This document shows positions 6,716-9,454 of a stretch of DNA of 9,454 nt, piece by piece. The notes beneath the pieces are model-generated. The model made no database searches. It was given only the letters and a program-made list of their open reading frames with translations, and had not been told where the DNA came from. A program made the translations under genes and the position numbers. How positions within the stretch are numbered: the first letter of the stretch is position 1; the number at the start of each line of letters is the position of its first letter. The stretch spans positions 115,806-125,259 of the forward strand of contig MELN01000040.1 in NCBI GenBank assembly GCA_001768675.1. The letters are read 5' to 3'. Source of the stretch: Actinobacteria bacterium RBG_16_64_13 (GTDB lineage Bacteria; Actinomycetota; Thermoleophilia; RBG-16-64-13).

Positions 6716-6745
6716 TGAATACTACCACATTGTGGTACTCGTCAA
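6716..6745 (-). promoter_or_regulatory. Promoter of the regulator-DUF2318-ABC operon
   Basis: On the minus strand TTGACG (6740-6745, 5 of 6 matches to the -35 consensus) is followed after 18 bases by TATTCA (6716-6721), a weak -10. TAGTAT, overlapping it at 15-base spacing, is an alternative. Transcription would begin near 6709, leaving a leader of only about a dozen bases before the TTG start. The spacer is filled by the palindrome at 6723-6737. Confidence 0.5.
6723..6737. promoter_or_regulatory. Palindromic operator inside the regulator promoter
   Basis: TACCACATTGTGGTA is a perfect inverted repeat with 7-base arms around one central base. It lies between the putative -35 and -10 elements, a classic position for repressor binding. 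The first gene downstream encodes an HTH regulator, so this is its likely operator. I saw no second copy elsewhere in the window. Confidence 0.65.
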
Positions 6746-6750
6746 ACACA

Positions 6751-6770
6751 GAGCGACCCGGGGGTCACTC
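6751..6770 (-). terminator. Likely terminator of the enoyl-CoA hydratase / acyl-CoA dehydrogenase pair
   Basis: On the minus strand GAGTGACCC and GGGTCGCTC form a 9-base stem with one G-U pair; the loop is 2 bases, or 4 if the top pair opens. It starts 20 bases after the dehydrogenase stop. The following bases (TGTGTTTG) are only moderately T-rich, so termination may be partial. It insulates the acyl-CoA genes from the next promoter, whose -35 begins 5 bases beyond. Confidence 0.5.
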
Positions 6771-6790
6771 GCTCGCGCACTCTTTGCCCC

Positions 6791-7930
6791 CTACAGGCCC
6801 AGGCTCCTCGCGATCACAAGTCTGATCACTTCGGAAGTACCTTCGCCGATCTCCAGCAGCTTGGCGTCCCGGAGATAGCGTCCCACGGGGAATTCGTTGA
6901 TGTACCCGTATCCACCATGGATCTGGATGGCCTCCAGCGCCGCCTTGGTGGCAATCTCGGACCCGAAGAGCTTCGCGTAGTTCGCCTCTTTGGAGTATGG
7001 CTGCCCGGTGTCCTTCAGCCAGGCGGCCTTCAGGTACATGAGTCTGGCCAGTTCTGTGTTCATGGCGATGTCGGCCAGCTTGAACTGGATGGCCTGAAAC
7101 TTCCCGATGGGCTGGCCGAACTGGACGCGCTCCTTGGCGTACTTCAAAGAGGCGTCCAGGCAGGCCTGGGCGATCCCCACTCCCATGGCGCCGATAGCGA
7201 TCCGGCCGCCGTCGAGCACCACCAGGAACTGCTTGAAGCCTTCTCCACGCACACCGACGAGGTTCTTCTCGGGCACTCGCACGTTGTCGAAGAACAGCTC
7301 CGTCGTGTTGGAACCGTGGAGTCCCAACTTCTCGTACCCCGCCCGGATGGTGAAGCCCGGCGTCCCCGTGGGCACGATGATGGCGCTGATACCACGAGTG
7401 CCTTGGCCCTTGTCGGTCACCGCCGTGATGGTCACGAACTTGGCGAAGCTTGCGTTGGTGATGAAGCACTTCGAGCCGTTGATGACCCACTCGCCGCCGT
7501 CCAATGTGGCCGTGGTCTTGGTACCGCCGGCATCGGAGCCGGCTTCCGGCTCGGTGAGGCCGAAGGAGCCCATGCTCTCGCCCCTGCAGAGAAGGGGAAG
7601 ATACTCCCGCTTCTGCTCCTCGGTTCCAAAGTAGTAGATGGGCATACAGCCAAGGGAGATGTGCGCCTCGTAGGTCAAGCCCGTTGAGCCGCAGGCCCGA
7701 GTGATCTCCTCCAACGCCAGGCAGTAACTGGTGTAGTCGGCCCCGGATCCCCCGTATGTTTCGGCTATCGGCAGCCCCATCAGGCCAAGCTCGGCCATCT
7801 TCTTGAGGATGTCCACGGGGAAAGCGCCGGTCCTGTCGATCTCCGCCGCTTTGGGCGCTATCTCGTTTTGGGCGAAATCCTTGACCGTGTCCCTGATCAG
7901 CTGCTGATCTTCTGTTAGCTTGAAGTCCAC
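6791..7930 (-). CDS. Acyl-CoA dehydrogenase, short-chain type
   Basis: A 379-residue flavoprotein of the usual family length that introduces a trans-2 double bond into acyl-CoA thioesters. Visible signatures are FGLTEPEAGSDAGGTKT (flavin/substrate region), YAKERVQFGQPI, IQIHGGYGY and GEGTSEVIR. Glu363 in GEGTSE occupies the catalytic-base position of short- and medium-chain dehydrogenases; isovaleryl-CoA dehydrogenases lack Glu there, so that subclass is less likely. The GTG at 7930 is preferred over the frame's upstream start at 7963 because GGGAG lies 6 bases before it and MDFKLTEDQQLIRD is the typical N-terminus. It overlaps the enoyl-CoA hydratase gene by 16 bases, implying coupled translation. 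No electron-transfer flavoprotein gene is in the window, so its electron acceptor is encoded elsewhere. Exact chain length is not decided. Confidence 0.95.
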   Translation of the reverse strand: MDFKLTEDQQLIRDTVKDFAQNEIAPKAAEIDRTGAFPVDILKKMAELGLMGLPIAETYGGSGADYTSYCLALEEITRACGSTGLTYEAHISLGCMPIYYFGTEEQKREYLPLLCRGESMGSFGLTEPEAGSDAGGTKTTATLDGGEWVINGSKCFITNASFAKFVTITAVTDKGQGTRGISAIIVPTGTPGFTIRAGYEKLGLHGSNTTELFFDNVRVPEKNLVGVRGEGFKQFLVVLDGGRIAIGAMGVGIAQACLDASLKYAKERVQFGQPIGKFQAIQFKLADIAMNTELARLMYLKAAWLKDTGQPYSKEANYAKLFGSEIATKAALEAIQIHGGYGYINEFPVGRYLRDAKLLEIGEGTSEVIRLVIARSLGL

Positions 7931-8685
7931 TTTGGCTCCCGTTTCTCTAGAAAGGCACTGCAACCCTCGCGCGGTTCGTCGGTGGCGAACGCTAGACCAT
8001 ATAGCTCTGATTCCAGACCAAGAGCGTTCTCTAGATCCAAATCCTGGCCGTGGTTAACAGCCTCCTTGCTGAGTCTCACTGCTTGAGTCCCCCTGCCGGC
8101 GATCCTCCTGGCCATGCCCAGACAGTAGTCCAACAGTTCGTCCGCCGGGACGACTTTGTTGACCAAGCCCATCTTGCACGCCGCTTCGGCGTCGTAGTGA
8201 TCCCCGGTGAACAGCATCTCTTTGGCCATGCCTGGGCCGACCAACCTGGGCAGTCTCTGCGTCCCGCCAAATCCGGCGATCATGCCCAATTTAACCTCGG
8301 GCTGTCCGAACACCGCCCGGTCCGAGGCCACCCTGATGTCGCAGGCCATGGCCAATTCGGTGCCTCCGCCGAGAGCGTAGCCGTTTACGGCCGCGATCAC
8401 GGGCTTCCTCATGCTCTCCAGCTTGCCGACGGTTCTTTGACCGAACTTGGACCATTCTTTCGCCTGCTGTGGAGAAAACCGGCTCATGTGATCGATATCC
8501 GCCCCGGCCACGAACGCCCTGCCCGCGCCGGTAACCACGAGCACCCGCACCTCGTCGTCGCTCTCGATCCGCTCAAGAGCCGCGCAGAGCTCTTCGAGCA
8601 TGGCCACGTTCATAGCGTTGAGCGCTTCGGGCCGGTTGATGGTCAGCAACGCGACTCCGTCATCCTTCTTCACTTCGACGTACAT
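7915..8685 (-). CDS. Enoyl-CoA hydratase (crotonase family)
   Basis: A 256-residue crotonase-fold enzyme expected to hydrate 2-enoyl-CoA to 3-hydroxyacyl-CoA. Both catalytic glutamates of true hydratases are present: Glu110 in GGGTELAMACD and Glu130 in FGQPEVKLG, followed by GFGGTQRLPRLVG. AFVAGADI (about 57-64) supplies part of the oxyanion hole. The C-terminal FLEKREPKW is typical of the family. ATG 8685 is chosen because GGAG lies 5 bases upstream; the GTG at 8691 would sit on that site. It is the first gene of a two-gene unit with the acyl-CoA dehydrogenase, consistent with consecutive beta-oxidation steps, and is divergent from the ferredoxin oxidoreductase genes. Crotonase relatives can have other activities, but retention of both glutamates supports hydratase. 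Confidence 0.93.
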   Translation of the reverse strand: MYVEVKKDDGVALLTINRPEALNAMNVAMLEELCAALERIESDDEVRVLVVTGAGRAFVAGADIDHMSRFSPQQAKEWSKFGQRTVGKLESMRKPVIAAVNGYALGGGTELAMACDIRVASDRAVFGQPEVKLGMIAGFGGTQRLPRLVGPGMAKEMLFTGDHYDAEAACKMGLVNKVVPADELLDYCLGMARRIAGRGTQAVRLSKEAVNHGQDLDLENALGLESELYGLAFATDEPREGCSAFLEKREPKWTSS

Positions 8686-8740
8686 GCCCACTCCGCAACC
8701 TCTCGTGTGCCGGAAAGCCCCGCGAATGCCGCAGGCACGT

Positions 8741-8747
8741 TAGAATA
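8741..8747. promoter_or_regulatory. Possible shared, overlapping -10 region for divergent units
   Basis: On the plus strand TAGAAT (8741-8746) matches the -10 consensus at 5 of 6 bases and would start transcription near 8753, 33 bases before the oxidoreductase gene. The overlapping minus-strand TATTCT (8742-8747) could serve the hydratase gene with a leader of about 50 bases. Neither has a clear -35 element. The call is tentative. Confidence 0.3.
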
Positions 8748-8785
8748 CCTCGCACGCACGACTACGACACAGCGAGAAGAAACGA

Positions 8786-9361
8786 ATGATCGAGATACGA
8801 TGGCACGGCAGGGGCGGACAGGGCGCCATCACCGCCGCGAAGATATTCGCCACGGCGGCGTTCCAGGCCGGATACACCGGGGTGGTCATGGCCCCGACCT
8901 TCGGCACCGAGCGTCGCGGCGCCCCGGTCTTCACCTCGCTCAAGATAGCCAAAGAGAAGATCTACGACATCTCCCCGATCGAGACCCCCGACGTCGTGGT
9001 CGTCCTCGACCATCTCCTGCTGACCGAGGCCGACGTGACCAAGGGGCTCAAAGACGGGGGGCTCATCGTCCTGAACACGCCCAGACCCCTCGCGGCCTAT
9101 GATTTCGACGGCATGCGGCTGGCCGTCGCCGACGTCACTGCCTTGGCGGCCGAGGCGGGGCTGCCCCAAGGCGTGGTGAACTCGGGCATCATCGGGTGCC
9201 TGTGCCGGGCGCTCGATGTCGTCCCGTTCGAGCTGGTGCTCGCGGAGATCGAGGCCGAATTCACGACCAAGAGACCACAGGCCAATGCGCAGGCGGCCAG
9301 GCTGGCCTACGAGAAGACCACGATGCGTGGCGGCGCGGAGCCCGGCGGTGGAGGCTCCTGA
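8786..9361 (+). CDS. 2-oxoacid:ferredoxin oxidoreductase, gamma subunit
   Basis: A 191-residue gamma subunit (PorC/VorC type) of a heteromeric, CoA-dependent 2-oxoacid:ferredoxin oxidoreductase, which converts a 2-oxoacid, CoA and oxidised ferredoxin to acyl-CoA, CO2 and reduced ferredoxin in anaerobes. Diagnostic segments are WHGRGGQG at residues 6-13, near the N-terminus as usual, GTERRGAP around 43-50, and DVVVVLD around 69-75. The C-terminal glycine-rich tail (GGAEPGGGGS) is probably disordered. The ATG at 8786 follows a weak purine-rich stretch (GAGAAGAAACGA). The TGA shares one base with the ATG of the next gene (TGATG), so translation is coupled. Substrate (pyruvate, 2-oxoisovalerate or another) is set by the alpha/beta subunits beyond the window. 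The neighbouring acyl-CoA genes would suit a branched-chain substrate, but this is only context. Confidence 0.9.
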   Translation: MIEIRWHGRGGQGAITAAKIFATAAFQAGYTGVVMAPTFGTERRGAPVFTSLKIAKEKIYDISPIETPDVVVVLDHLLLTEADVTKGLKDGGLIVLNTPRPLAAYDFDGMRLAVADVTALAAEAGLPQGVVNSGIIGCLCRALDVVPFELVLAEIEAEFTTKRPQANAQAARLAYEKTTMRGGAEPGGGGS

Positions 9362-9454
9362 TGGGCACCAGGAGATACAAGTACAAGACTTCGCACAGCC
9401 TATCCGGTCCGGGCGACGGCGGCCGCACGGGTTCCTGGCGAGTCCAGCGTCCGG
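9361..9454 (+). CDS. 2-oxoacid:ferredoxin oxidoreductase, delta (ferredoxin-like) subunit, N-terminal fragment
   Basis: Only 31 codons are present before the window ends. The fragment ends in TGSWRVQRP, closely resembling the conserved TGSWR-x-x-RP segment before the two [4Fe-4S] motifs of PorD/VorD subunits. The cysteine motifs would lie beyond the edge. The start overlaps the gamma-subunit stop by one base. The gamma-delta order matches the common gamma-delta-alpha-beta operon, so alpha and beta genes are expected downstream. Confidence 0.8.
   Translation, partial: MGTRRYKYKTSHSLSGPGDGGRTGSWRVQRP

Noticed and set aside
8050..9102. Long plus-strand open frame of 350 codons
   Set aside because: It lies antisense to the enoyl-CoA hydratase, whose catalytic motifs are intact, and then overlaps the oxidoreductase gamma subunit out of frame. 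The protein shows no family motif; it is a shadow of GC-rich coding DNA.

Overview
This is a GC-rich, gene-dense bacterial window with the equipment of an anaerobe: a 2-oxoacid:ferredoxin oxidoreductase, a reductive-dehalogenase-like corrinoid/iron-sulfur protein, and a regulator and membrane system rich in cysteines. The content would fit a strict anaerobe such as an anaerobic actinobacterium, a Chloroflexota or a clostridial/deltaproteobacterial relative. No rRNA or lineage marker is present, so the phylum is left open. Ten protein genes are called as complete, two run off the window ends, no RNA genes were seen, and no stretch over 300 bases lacks a gene.

Layout. (1) 1-1110, minus strand: a two-transmembrane small protein followed by a UbiA-type prenyltransferase that is cut by the left edge, with a strong hairpin between them. 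(2) 1163-2461, plus strand: a reductive-dehalogenase-family protein (RdhA-like) without a Tat signal or adjacent membrane anchor. It is divergent from (1) and its 3' end overlaps the next, convergent operon by 37 bases. (3) 6745 down to 2425, minus strand: a compact operon with its own promoter and a perfect palindromic operator. In transcription order it encodes an XRE-type regulator with a seven-cysteine 'two-CW' tail, a membrane-anchored DUF2318/FtrD-like five-cysteine protein, two paralogous 385-residue MacB/FtsX-type permeases, and their ATPase. (4) 8685 down to 6791, minus strand: enoyl-CoA hydratase and acyl-CoA dehydrogenase, overlapping by 16 bases. (5) 8786-9454, plus strand: gamma subunit of a 2-oxoacid:ferredoxin oxidoreductase and the start of its ferredoxin-like delta subunit, divergent from (4).

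How they fit together. Regions 4 and 5 form a plausible acyl-CoA module: a 2-oxoacid is oxidatively decarboxylated to an acyl-CoA, which is dehydrogenated and hydrated, as in branched-chain amino-acid or short-chain fatty-acid oxidation; the direction and substrate cannot be read from sequence. Region 3 is the most interesting part. A cysteine-rich sensor regulator, an operator inside its own promoter, a cysteine-rich extracytoplasmic protein and a heteromeric MacB-like transporter (one permease with an extracytoplasmic C-x-x-C, the other without) look like a self-regulated redox- or metal-responsive envelope system of unknown substrate. The RdhA-like protein points to a cytoplasmic corrinoid enzyme whose substrate is unknown.
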